Assembly (NCBI GenBank): GCA_019118365.1
Contig: DWZA01000005.1
Location: forward strand, 1 to 44,620
Direction: 5' to 3'
Length of the DNA stretch: 44,620 nt
Source of the DNA: Candidatus Lachnoclostridium stercoravium
Lineage (GTDB): Bacteria; Bacillota; Clostridia; Lachnospirales; Lachnospiraceae
Below the pieces are notes generated by a model. The model worked only from the letters and a program-made list of their open reading frames with translations, searched no databases and was not told where the DNA came from. Each line of letters begins with the position of its first letter. The stretch's first letter is position 1. Made by a program: the position numbers and the translations under genes. This document shows, piece after piece, positions 34,249 through 42,202 of this stretch.

Positions 34249-35121
34249 TTATTTCGTCAGCGCAATGCCATCTGCAATCCACTTCTGAACGATTTCCACA
34301 TTTTCTTTTACGACCTTGGCTATCTGATCGATCGACATTCCAAGCTCTGCCATGGAAATTGCGTTTTCACGTTTGGTTTCCATTTTTCCTTCTTCTCTTC
34401 CTTCTTTATAAATCTGATCCATCTCACGGCACATACTTTCCACTCCTTTCTGAGTTTCTTTTAATTCCCTGACTCGTTTTGCCAGGATATCGCTATACAT
34501 CTCATCAGCGTTCTTACAGCGCAGGTCATGCATCAAACATCCCAACTCCGTATCGTCCTGTGTTCGTGAATTTACATATATGATATGCGATTCGTCCCGA
34601 AAATCTTTTTGGGTTTCTTCGATCATTCTTCGGATATGGTAAATCGGCAATCCATATCCCAGCGCATCGTCACGGGTGATAAAGATCACATAACTTTCCG
34701 GAAGCTCCTCAAAATCCTGACCGGCACGAAGCGTATTCATGTCCATCAATCCGCTGTGGTATCTCGCTCTTTTTGGCGAAGCTCCTTCATTGTCCTGTTG
34801 GATCTCCACATTATATTGTTTTTCATCCGCATCCAGAACCACACAATCGAGAATGGCCGAACGCCCCTGCAGGTTTTTGTAATCCTTCTGGATTACCTGC
34901 TCCTGTACCTTCAAGTCCTTCTTTTTCATAATAATCTGAAGAACATATTCAGTACAGTCCTGATCTTTGAACACGTTCCGCATAAAGATATCATTCATAA
35001 TCGTAAAATTTTTCAGGAGCGCTTTATATCTCTCATACCGAACCTTCAAATTCGCTTCTTCTGACTTTGCGGACACAATGCCTGCCTTTTCAGCATCTAT
35101 ATTTTTCTCCATGCTTTTCAT
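34249..35121 (-). CDS. Rpn-type PD-(D/E)XK nuclease (recombination-promoting, 'transposase' family)
   Basis: This 290-residue member of the Rpn/PDDEXK nuclease family has N-terminal FTIMNDIFMRNVFKD, the catalytic stretch ILDCVVLDADEKQYNVEIQQ with Asp and the Glu-X-Gln variant, YHSGLMDMNTLRAGQDFEELP and VIFITRDDALGYGLPIYHI. A helical tail contains a basic EEGKMETKRENAIS segment and an HTH-like MAELGMSIDQIAKVV. The family promotes RecA-independent recombination in E. coli and is often mobile and multi-copy in clostridia. I choose ATG 35121 over GTG 35133 because the G-rich site fits only the former. No inverted repeats or target duplications are visible at its ends. Confidence 0.88.
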   Translation of the reverse strand: MKSMEKNIDAEKAGIVSAKSEEANLKVRYERYKALLKNFTIMNDIFMRNVFKDQDCTEYVLQIIMKKKDLKVQEQVIQKDYKNLQGRSAILDCVVLDADEKQYNVEIQQDNEGASPKRARYHSGLMDMNTLRAGQDFEELPESYVIFITRDDALGYGLPIYHIRRMIEETQKDFRDESHIIYVNSRTQDDTELGCLMHDLRCKNADEMYSDILAKRVRELKETQKGVESMCREMDQIYKEGREEGKMETKRENAISMAELGMSIDQIAKVVKENVEIVQKWIADGIALTK

Positions 35122-35246
35122 CCGTCTACCCACCCCCCGCTTCGCTGCTAAAAATACTCCATATCCATATATTACCCCATGTTTTATAGTCTGTCCAGAT
35201 GATTGTCGGCCAGTCAGGAGGGTTTATGGCCGCCTGGCAAAGCTTT

Positions 35247-37346
35247 TTAACTGTTTTCGCCCTGCTCTAATGCCTGGCGCCATTTCTCCCTGATCTTTTT
35301 GATCCACTGCTTCTGGTAGGGGAAATCTTCCTCCAGACGGCTCAGGATCTGCCCGTAAAGCTCGGCGGCTTTTTCAGACTGCCCTGACGCCAGCCACACG
35401 TCCGCCAGCTGTTCCTCGCTGCTGGCCATCTCCTTGGACTGGTCTTTCCGATAAATGCGGGCTGTTTCCACCACCTGCACCGCCAGCTCCTCTGCCCTGG
35501 AAAATTCTCTCTGGGCCGCCATGGCCTTAATGAGAAAACGATCAAATTCGTTAAGCTCATACTGGTAATTTTTTCCTTCATCGATCTCCCTGAGCAGCCC
35601 TGCCTTCGCCTCGCACCCCAGCTTCAGCGCCTCGTCCATTTTTCCTAAGTCAAAAAGGATCCTTGCTTCTCCAAGCTGCCAGTGGCGGTAGCTGTTTTCC
35701 GGGTCATCCTCTTCATGCCAGATGCCGTTTTCCTCGCAAAAGTCCCAGTATTTCTTCTCATAGAAAAGGGCCTGCCTGATCAGCTCCAGAGCTTTTTTCA
35801 GGTTGTCCTTTCCTTCCCTGTAGCGGTAAATGCGGGAAATCTTAGAGCAGGCTGCGCTGCGGTAATGGAAATAGCGGTCGTCAAACGGCCGGCACTGGTC
35901 CATGCAGTCGAAAGCTTTAAAATACCAGCTCTCTGACTCCTCAAAATTCATGGAGTTATAGCAGGATGCCGCCATTTTCAAGTACGTCTCCCCTGTGATC
36001 TGGTGGCAGTTTCCATAATGATGTTCCACAGAAACAGTCAGCTTTCTGCACTCCTTCTTTGCCTCTTCAAAATATCCCTGGACCCACAGCCAGGTTATAA
36101 ACGAGCCAAATTCCCTGGCAAGCCACGCCTCCGGCTTGGGAAAGGCCTGGAAAATGGCAAATATATATGGCTCGATCTTCTGATTCTCCAGATAGGTGCA
36201 GTTCCAGGAATTTCTGGCGATCTTGTAAAAGCCGTGAAGGATTTTCCGGCAGTTGTACTGGGTGGGCAAAAATATCTTTCTGGCCGCTTCGGCAATGATA
36301 GGATGAAGGGATATCAGACGTTCTCTCCCTTCCTCTATATCCTCGGCCCGGACTAACAGGCAGCTTTTCAGCCGCTCCAAAGCCCTGCGGTCGGCTTCGG
36401 ATACTCTGAAATATAAACTTTCCCGTATTCCCTGAACCGGTAATAGGGACAGCTCGCGTAAAATCTGTTTTTCCTGTTTTTTTAACGAAAAACTGCAGAA
36501 CAGATCTTCCGCAAGCGCTTCCGGAAGCTCGTCAGGCCTTCCCTCCGCCTTCATGCCCCGCATTCTCAGCATCATCAGAAGTGTATGGCCGCCCACCTGC
36601 TTCCAATAGCTGAAAAGCTCCTTCCACTCCTCTTTTTCCGGCTCTCTCTCACAGTAAAGCCGGACAAATTTTTTCCACTCCTCTTTCTCCAGCTCCCCTA
36701 CATAAACGCCGCTGCAGCCGCCCCAGGAGGCCGGATCTCTTCTTGTAGTGACCAGGATATGAAAAGGGAGAGAAAAAACTCGCTTCATATATCGGTCCTG
36801 TTCCATATTGCAGTCGTCCAGGATCAGAAGCAGCCGCTTTTTTTCCCCGATCTTTCCAAGGATCTTCAGCTTTTCCCGCATATACCTGCCCTTTCCTCCA
36901 TATTTGTCCTGAGAATAACGGAGATTTGAGATCGGCAGGCGCACATCATCTCCAAAGATCATCTGAAAATCCCCGCTGCAGGATAAGAAGATCACCCCGT
37001 CGTACTCCTTCCTGCAGCGGAGGGCATACGCCCTGGCGATCGCCGTCTTTCCGATCCCTCCCATTCCATATAAAACCGCAGGTCCCTTCCCCTTTCTGAA
37101 AATGTCCTGGATCCTCTCCAGATACAGCTCTCTTCCAGCAAAAGGCTCTTCCTTCGGCTCCCAAAAGTCTTCCAGACAATGCTCCCGCTTCTTCCGATAC
37201 TCCTCCTGTTCTCTGGAAAGCTTCTCCAGACATAGCTTTTCTTCCACATCATTCTGAAATCCCGGAGGCGTATCTCTGTATTTTTTCCGAAGTTCAAACA
37301 GCCTTTTTCTCCACTCCAGAAGTTCCAACTCCATATTCCTTTTCAT
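35247..37346 (-). CDS. NB-ARC/STAND ATPase with C-terminal TPR-like region
   Basis: This 699-residue cytoplasmic protein has an N-terminal helical stretch (about 1-60). An NB-ARC type NTPase follows, with Walker A GMGGIGKTAIA (near 93), Walker B RLLLILDDC (near 170), the sensor HILVTTRRD and VGGHTLLMML (a GLPLA-like position). A winged-helix-like region and then TPR-like repeats fill the C-terminus (ESWYFKAFDCMDQ, SYRHWQLGEARILFDLGKMDEAL, SEKAAELYGQIL). Such proteins act as ligand- or stress-triggered switches and some are phage-defence or transcription regulators. The ATG at 37346 overlaps the MATE stop by four bases (ATGA), so the two are translationally coupled. No effector domain (nuclease, TIR, caspase) is visible. 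Confidence 0.87.
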   Translation of the reverse strand: MKRNMELELLEWRKRLFELRKKYRDTPPGFQNDVEEKLCLEKLSREQEEYRKKREHCLEDFWEPKEEPFAGRELYLERIQDIFRKGKGPAVLYGMGGIGKTAIARAYALRCRKEYDGVIFLSCSGDFQMIFGDDVRLPISNLRYSQDKYGGKGRYMREKLKILGKIGEKKRLLLILDDCNMEQDRYMKRVFSLPFHILVTTRRDPASWGGCSGVYVGELEKEEWKKFVRLYCEREPEKEEWKELFSYWKQVGGHTLLMMLRMRGMKAEGRPDELPEALAEDLFCSFSLKKQEKQILRELSLLPVQGIRESLYFRVSEADRRALERLKSCLLVRAEDIEEGRERLISLHPIIAEAARKIFLPTQYNCRKILHGFYKIARNSWNCTYLENQKIEPYIFAIFQAFPKPEAWLAREFGSFITWLWVQGYFEEAKKECRKLTVSVEHHYGNCHQITGETYLKMAASCYNSMNFEESESWYFKAFDCMDQCRPFDDRYFHYRSAACSKISRIYRYREGKDNLKKALELIRQALFYEKKYWDFCEENGIWHEEDDPENSYRHWQLGEARILFDLGKMDEALKLGCEAKAGLLREIDEGKNYQYELNEFDRFLIKAMAAQREFSRAEELAVQVVETARIYRKDQSKEMASSEEQLADVWLASGQSEKAAELYGQILSRLEEDFPYQKQWIKKIREKWRQALEQGENS

Positions 37347-38677
37347 TGTGCTCCCCTTTTCACTTCTCCTATCCTTCTTTTGTACAGCCACAGCCCAGTC
37401 AGGCCGGGAACCGCCCAAATAAAGAAGGTGTTCATGCAGACCGCCCGGTATTCCATGACCGGGATCAGGATCCAGGCGGTGGCACATTTTACCGCCATCT
37501 CCAAAAATCCCAGAAGGATCAGGCTCAGATACCTTCCCATCCCCTGAAGGGCATTTCGGCTGATCATCAAAAATACCAGGAATGGATATGAGAAAGGTAC
37601 CACGAGAAGCCAGCTGATCCCAGCCTTAAGAAGCTGCGCAGATGCCTCTTCTCCTGCGATCAGCCGGATCAAAACCGGAACCGCTGCGGGAGCCGCCGCC
37701 GCGTACAGAGCGCACCAGACCATGCTGTGAACTGTCATTCTCCGGTTGCAGGCTGCCGCCATTTCCCAATCGCCCCGCCCTACATTCTGGGCCGACATAA
37801 TATTCGCCGCAATGACATAGGCGGTGAGAGGCTGGGTAAACAGGTTCATCAGGGAATTGGCATAGGTGTAGCCGGCAATGGTATCTACAGGAAATTTGTT
37901 GATCTCTCGCTGGAGCACAAAGGCTCCCGCGTTTGCTAAAAATGTCATCAGAACCTTAGCCGTTCCGCTGGCTGCCAGCCCCCGCCATATCCGGGGATTT
38001 CCTCCTTTAAAGGGAAGGAGGAGAGGGAACCCCCACCGTCCTTTTAAATAATAAGCGGCTAAAAGCAGTACGCTTCCCGCCTGGCTCAGCAAAACCGCCA
38101 GCGAAACGCCTTCTACCCCCATGCGCAGCTGTCCCAGCAATACCAGAGAAAGGGCGGTTTGGGCGATCACAGCCCCTATGGTAACGATTGCCGGAAAGCG
38201 GCTTTCACCGCTGCCCTGGATAAGACAGATCAGCAGATTTTGAAGCCCCTGAAATCCTCCTCCCAGAAGAAGGAATCTTAAATATTCTCTGGACTCCTCC
38301 CGCATCTGCGGCGGAATGTTGGCCAGCGCCATAAACGGATCCGGAAAAAGCGCAAAAAGAAAGCTTCCTGCAGTCATTATGGCTGAGAGCAGAACTGCCC
38401 CCTGCACCGTTTCCCGAAGCCTTTTTTCCTTCCCCATACCTGCCGCCCGGTTAATGGAAATGGCGAATCCCGTAGTCATGGATATAAATAAGGCGTCCAG
38501 GATCAAGTCCCAGGCGCTGCAGGCGCCGATCACCGCAACCGCCTCCTGGTCTAAAAAACGTCCTGCAGCAGCGGCGCCGACAGGCGCATAAAGCTGCTGA
38601 AAAACGCTGGAAAGCATCAGCGGAAACAAAAATCTCGCCAATTCCCTCTCCGAAAGTTTTTCCGTAAATCGAACCAT
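37343..38677 (-). CDS. MATE-family efflux transporter
   Basis: This 444-residue integral membrane protein has about 12 hydrophobic helices. MATE-like segments include LARFLFPLMLSSVFQQLYAPVGAAAAGRF, an interdomain NPRIWRGLAASGTAKV region, YTYANSLMNLFTQPLTAYVIAANIMSAQNVGRGD and ISRNALQGMGRY. It exports cationic drugs or metabolites using a sodium or proton gradient (family knowledge). The ATG at 38677 has AGGGGGA upstream. It lies between a cryptic regulator (24 bp upstream) and a STAND ATPase (overlapping by four bases), an unusual operon for a MATE gene. Confidence 0.92.
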   Translation of the reverse strand: MVRFTEKLSERELARFLFPLMLSSVFQQLYAPVGAAAAGRFLDQEAVAVIGACSAWDLILDALFISMTTGFAISINRAAGMGKEKRLRETVQGAVLLSAIMTAGSFLFALFPDPFMALANIPPQMREESREYLRFLLLGGGFQGLQNLLICLIQGSGESRFPAIVTIGAVIAQTALSLVLLGQLRMGVEGVSLAVLLSQAGSVLLLAAYYLKGRWGFPLLLPFKGGNPRIWRGLAASGTAKVLMTFLANAGAFVLQREINKFPVDTIAGYTYANSLMNLFTQPLTAYVIAANIMSAQNVGRGDWEMAAACNRRMTVHSMVWCALYAAAAPAAVPVLIRLIAGEEASAQLLKAGISWLLVVPFSYPFLVFLMISRNALQGMGRYLSLILLGFLEMAVKCATAWILIPVMEYRAVCMNTFFIWAVPGLTGLWLYKRRIGEVKRGAQ

Positions 38678-38701
38678 TTGATCTTCCCCCTGAAAAATCC
38701 C

Positions 38702-39640
38702 CTATGCCCAGTCTTTTAAAGCTTTAAAATAAAACAGCCGCAGGCTGGTATTCCCCTGCTTCTCCAGATAGTCGTCCAAAAACCTGCTGGCCTGACGCAG
38801 CCAGTTCTGGCACTGGGCCGGCTCCGATCCTGCGCAGCATTCTCTATAAAGCTTCAGATATCCCAGAAGCAGCCGGTCCAGACGGCTTCCGTCCACCTGG
38901 GTATGATCCTTATCCAGCCCCAGATATCCAAACTGTATAAGCCAGCGGCTGAGCCATTCTTCATTTACAAATGGACTGGCGAAGATCATCAGGTGGCGGA
39001 TCATCGTTTTTCTGGGAATCTCTCCCAAAAGTTTCATCTGCCTTCCAAACTCCGACATATAATTCAGGCTGGAAATATGACGCCCTACCTGGGCGGAATA
39101 TTCCCCTTCCCGGCAGCGGATGTAGCCCTTCGCGTCTGTGTAATACAGATGGCGGAGGCTGTGGGCCAGATCCTCTCCTGAGTGGTACAGCTGCCGTTTC
39201 AGCGCCGGATGAACCTTATCCAGATACTCCCCGGCCAGTTCCTGCAAAAGCGCCCTCCGCTCCTGATACGCGGCATCCTGAGTCACAGACTCAAACACCC
39301 GATCGCATCGGTCGCAGTAGCCCTGGATCAGAAACCGTCTTTCCTCCTCTGACAGCTGCAAAGCCTTTCCGAACAGCAGACACTGTTCCCTGCTGACGGG
39401 AAGATGCCTGCCGGTCCGCCAGTAGCGGATCTTCAGTGTGTCCGACCCTTTTTCCGGCTCCGCCGCATACATTTCCCGAAAGATCAGCTGATCTGCCTCC
39501 GCCTTTCCCAGCTGTCCATTCTCCGCCCGGAACCGGTCATATACCTGCTCCATCCACCGTTTCTCCGGCCTCTCTGTCCTGCCTGAAGCCAGGCATTCCT
39601 CCGCCAGCTCCAGCAATATCTGCTCCGTACTTTTTTTCAC
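38702..39640 (-). CDS. Cryptic helix-turn-helix-like regulator upstream of MATE
   Basis: This 312-residue, largely helical cytoplasmic protein has no clear family. A segment at about 70-110 (RYWRTGRHLPVSREQCLLFGKALQLSEEERRFLIQGY) resembles the second half of an XRE-type helix-turn-helix with its extension, so a DNA-binding role is likely. A CDRC motif follows at about 108-112. The C-terminus has many charged helices with no known motif. The start is GTG at 39640 with GGGGAAGG 5 nt upstream. It is the first gene of the operon with the MATE transporter and the STAND ATPase. Confidence 0.6.
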   Translation of the reverse strand: MKKSTEQILLELAEECLASGRTERPEKRWMEQVYDRFRAENGQLGKAEADQLIFREMYAAEPEKGSDTLKIRYWRTGRHLPVSREQCLLFGKALQLSEEERRFLIQGYCDRCDRVFESVTQDAAYQERRALLQELAGEYLDKVHPALKRQLYHSGEDLAHSLRHLYYTDAKGYIRCREGEYSAQVGRHISSLNYMSEFGRQMKLLGEIPRKTMIRHLMIFASPFVNEEWLSRWLIQFGYLGLDKDHTQVDGSRLDRLLLGYLKLYRECCAGSEPAQCQNWLRQASRFLDDYLEKQGNTSLRLFYFKALKDWA

Positions 39641-39775
39641 CCATACCTTCCCCTTATCTGTGCAAAACTGTTTTGTTTATACCATATCATTTCCATCTTT
39701 CCATGACAATCAGGTAATCTTTAACATTTTGTCTTTTCTCCTTGTATTTCCTGAATTTCCCTGACTTTATCATAA

Positions 39776-39810
39776 AAAAGAGGAGGAGTACCGCAGCTTC
39801 GATACTCCCC
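39776..39810 (-). terminator. Rho-independent terminator for the lipoprotein operon
   Basis: On the minus strand GGGGAGTA and TACTCCTCC flank a short loop and are followed by TCTTTTTTAT. It ends transcription of the lipoprotein genes at 43396-39839. Confidence 0.75.
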
Positions 39811-39811
39811 C

Positions 39812-39836
39812 TGGTTTCCCGCCGTCCTGAACTAAT
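39812..39836. repeat. Fragment of the GGACGGCGGG-type hairpin repeat
   Basis: TTTCCCGCCGTCCTGAACTA is the right end of the repeat family without its partner arm. It sits between the lipoprotein stop and its terminator. Confidence 0.65.
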
Positions 39837-39838
39837 GG

Positions 39839-40843
39839 TTAATATACCAGATCCGCCAAAACCCACTGTTTTACCGAACCCATAAACTCAGGCAGATCGC
39901 TCTCGCTGATCTCCACATACTGAAAACTGGACCAGGTTTCAGCCTGTTCCCCGTCTTCATCATAGCTGATCGATGTGAGAGGATAGCCGTCTTCATCGTA
40001 TGTATATTCCGTCCACGCTCCGTATGGATCGTCCCGGCGAATGATATTTCCGGACTCATCGTAAGTATAATTCCACACAGCGCTGCTTTGGCTTCCGTCC
40101 TCGTTTACATTGATCTTTTGCAGAAGCCGGCCGGAATCGTCATAGGCCAGGGCATACCAGAAAAGCCTGGCGCCGTTGGAATGTATGCATTTGTATTCAG
40201 AAATCCGGCCCGCTTCATCAAAAACATAGGTTGTGACGCTGGCCTGATCAAGAGGAGAGTAGGCGAGGGCTCTTCCTGCCTCGTCAATTTCATAAGCGCG
40301 CTCCTCTACCGTTTCCAGGTAAACGTCGTCTGGAGTATAGCGTTCAAAGCCTGTGTACAGAACGCCGCCTTCGTAAATCGGCGCGTAGTAGGAGCTGATC
40401 TGCCCGTCCTGGTCGGTACGGTGGATATTTTCCCGTACAAGAACCTTGAGAGCCGAACCGGATGCTGCCTCTTCTTCCGAAGACGGACTGCTCTCAGAAG
40501 GGGCCGCAGCCTCAGAACCGCTTTCCTCCATACTGGTCTCTGCCGTCTGGCTTTCTTCTGTCTGGCTTTCTTCTGTCTGGCTTTCTGCCGCCGGTTCGGA
40601 CGGGGCGCTATCGTCTGTGCCGCAGCCTGTCAGAGAAAGAAGCAGGACGCAGGCCAGAATCATAGAAATACGGTAACTGTTCAGGACGGCACATCTTCTT
40701 GTCCGGCCAAGGCCGGCCAAGAAGCATCGGGTGTCCATCCGATGTGAAAACAGGGGCAAAAGCATGCTTATAAGCAAGCTTAATGCCTGTTTTTTCCCCT
40801 GTTTTCCCGCCGTCCTGAACTGATAGAAAATGCGTTTTTTCAT
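39839..40843 (-). CDS. Lipoprotein with YD-like repeats; signal peptide interrupted in frame by a hairpin repeat
   Basis: This protein has 334 residues as read. The first seven residues (MKKRIFY) and the later YRISMILACVLLLSLTGC make a normal lipoprotein signal when joined. They are separated by 50 residues encoded by the repeat at 40673-40824. The mature part has a Glu/Ser-rich linker with four ESQTEE-type repeats and then about six RHS-like strands (YVFDEAGRISEY, YAYDDSGRLLQK-like, YTYDESGNIIRRDD, YTYDEDGYPL). The ATG at 40843 has AAGGAAG upstream; the in-frame Met just before ILACVLL could serve as an alternative start. Export of the interrupted form is doubtful. Confidence 0.78.
   Translation of the reverse strand: MKKRIFYQFRTAGKQGKKQALSLLISMLLPLFSHRMDTRCFLAGLGRTRRCAVLNSYRISMILACVLLLSLTGCGTDDSAPSEPAAESQTEESQTEESQTAETSMEESGSEAAAPSESSPSSEEEAASGSALKVLVRENIHRTDQDGQISSYYAPIYEGGVLYTGFERYTPDDVYLETVEERAYEIDEAGRALAYSPLDQASVTTYVFDEAGRISEYKCIHSNGARLFWYALAYDDSGRLLQKINVNEDGSQSSAVWNYTYDESGNIIRRDDPYGAWTEYTYDEDGYPLTSISYDEDGEQAETWSSFQYVEISESDLPEFMGSVKQWVLADLVY
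40673..40824. repeat. Hairpin repeat, GGACGGCGGG arm type, inside a coding sequence, with nested hairpins
   Basis: The ends are GTAACTGTTCAGGACGG and CCGTCCTGAACTGATA, the arms GAAAACAGGGGCA and the inverse, and the core CTTATAAGCAAGCTTA. Two extra hairpins (CTTCTTGTCCGGCC.. and CATCGGGTGTCCATCCGATG) sit inside one arm. The net insertion is 150 bp, or 50 codons with no stop. The GTAAC end is flanked by ATACG, as in the 24364 copy. Confidence 0.92.
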
Positions 40844-40882
40844 AAAATATAACTTCCTTTCGATCACCTGGCGGCTGTACTT

Positions 40883-42154
40883 TTACTGTGCTTCCCATCC
40901 GTTTCCGCCTCCGGAACGGGAGATCGTGCCGTCTGGGCTGTACCGGTACCACCAGCTGGTCCCGTCCTTGCAGCCGCCTTCCGCAGTCATTGTTACCACC
41001 ACATTTTCACTCATCTTATCGTCATATTGGAGATGGTAGAAGGTTCCATCTCTGTCTACGGCATTAACTACAACAGTGCCTGTATGGTTTCCAACCTTAA
41101 CTCCTGCCAGGTTGGTCCAGGCCGCCAGGTCCTCCTGCACATACTGTGCCAGGGTTCCCGTCACCTTTAAAGTTCCCTCTGGCGTCAGTCCTACGATCAT
41201 GCCTTCGTCCATACTGATGTAGTTCAGATCGCCCCAGCTTAAAATTTCATCTGCATAAAAGCCGCAGGCTTTCACCGTGCCGTCTCCCTGGATTCCGGCT
41301 ACGGTCAGCTCCCATTCCGGATCTAAAGCATCCCCGCCTGTCCGATATTTGGCAGCATCGATAAGGGCCATATTGTCCCAGCCCAGAAATTCCATGCCCA
41401 CATACTCAGTGGAAACCCCGTCGGAATTGTCCACATACACCTGTCCTGCGTCGTTCAGGAGGAAAAAATCCCTCTTCTCCGCTCCCAGACTGGCATAGGT
41501 TCCTTCTGCCAGTACCATATTCTCTTCCGACAGATTTGAGAAGGAGTAATTGCTCTCAAAATAATTAACGGTCTTATTCCCTACATCAAAATACGTCTCC
41601 GGCTTCATATCCCGCAGCCGGGCGTTAACATCTGCCGGATCCCGCACTGCCACATAATAAACTGTGTCGTCGGAAATACACACCGCCGCCTGGTTGACGT
41701 TCGTAGTGCTGTAGACCACATCCTTTATGCCGCTTAGGATCTTCGTCTGATGGAAGTACAGATCCCCGCCTTCTGTCAGGGCCAGAAGCTCCGTCTGGCT
41801 GGATGAGTCTGCAATTTTCTTCACATCCGGCAAAGCCGCATAGTCCGCCGCAAAATTATCAATGGTTTCTCCTCTGGTAACCACAGAGCCGTCTGGGAGC
41901 AGAAAATACTCTCCTGTGGTCAGGGTATCTGCAGCAGCCATCGCCTCCTGGATCCCTTCCGCCACAGTAAGGCTTCCGCCGTCAAAGGAGGAAGCTTCCT
42001 CCTCGCCGGATGGATCTTTATTTTCATCAGAAACATTCTCCTGTCCTCCGGCTGCTTTTTCTTCTTCTGATGCTGCGCCTGAACCGCCGCAGCCATTTAA
42101 CGTTACGGCCAAAGCCAGCGCTCCGGCCAATATAAGTCCTGTTTTCTTTCTCAT
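40883..42154 (-). CDS. Lipoprotein with RCC1/propeller-like repeats (1)
   Basis: This 423-residue surface lipoprotein has a signal with lipobox LNGC (Cys near residue 22) and an acidic linker. A beta-rich body follows with recurrent strand patterns such as TELLALTEGGDLYFHQ, DFFLLNDAGQVYVDN, ELTVAGIQGDGTVKACG and MIVGLTPEGTLKVTG. This is the L-x-x-G-x-x pattern of RCC1 or similar propellers. No catalytic motif is seen. The ATG at 42154 is preferred over TTG 42157. It is paralogous in layout to the following upstream lipoprotein and the two are likely co-transcribed, 48 bp apart. Confidence 0.75.
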   Translation of the reverse strand: MRKKTGLILAGALALAVTLNGCGGSGAASEEEKAAGGQENVSDENKDPSGEEEASSFDGGSLTVAEGIQEAMAAADTLTTGEYFLLPDGSVVTRGETIDNFAADYAALPDVKKIADSSSQTELLALTEGGDLYFHQTKILSGIKDVVYSTTNVNQAAVCISDDTVYYVAVRDPADVNARLRDMKPETYFDVGNKTVNYFESNYSFSNLSEENMVLAEGTYASLGAEKRDFFLLNDAGQVYVDNSDGVSTEYVGMEFLGWDNMALIDAAKYRTGGDALDPEWELTVAGIQGDGTVKACGFYADEILSWGDLNYISMDEGMIVGLTPEGTLKVTGTLAQYVQEDLAAWTNLAGVKVGNHTGTVVVNAVDRDGTFYHLQYDDKMSENVVVTMTAEGGCKDGTSWWYRYSPDGTISRSGGGNGWEAQ

Positions 42155-42202
42155 CAAATCCTCACTTTTCTGATCCTGGTATCTTTGTTCTTCTGTTATC
42201 CC

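Noticed and set aside
34249-35121. Calling the Rpn gene part of an insertion sequence with ends
   Set aside because: I could see no terminal inverted repeats or target duplication next to it.
1188-40824. The hairpin repeats as ordinary rho-independent terminators
   Set aside because: Some lie at gene ends, but most lack a T-run, one lies in a leader and two lie in coding sequence, so termination is not their common role.
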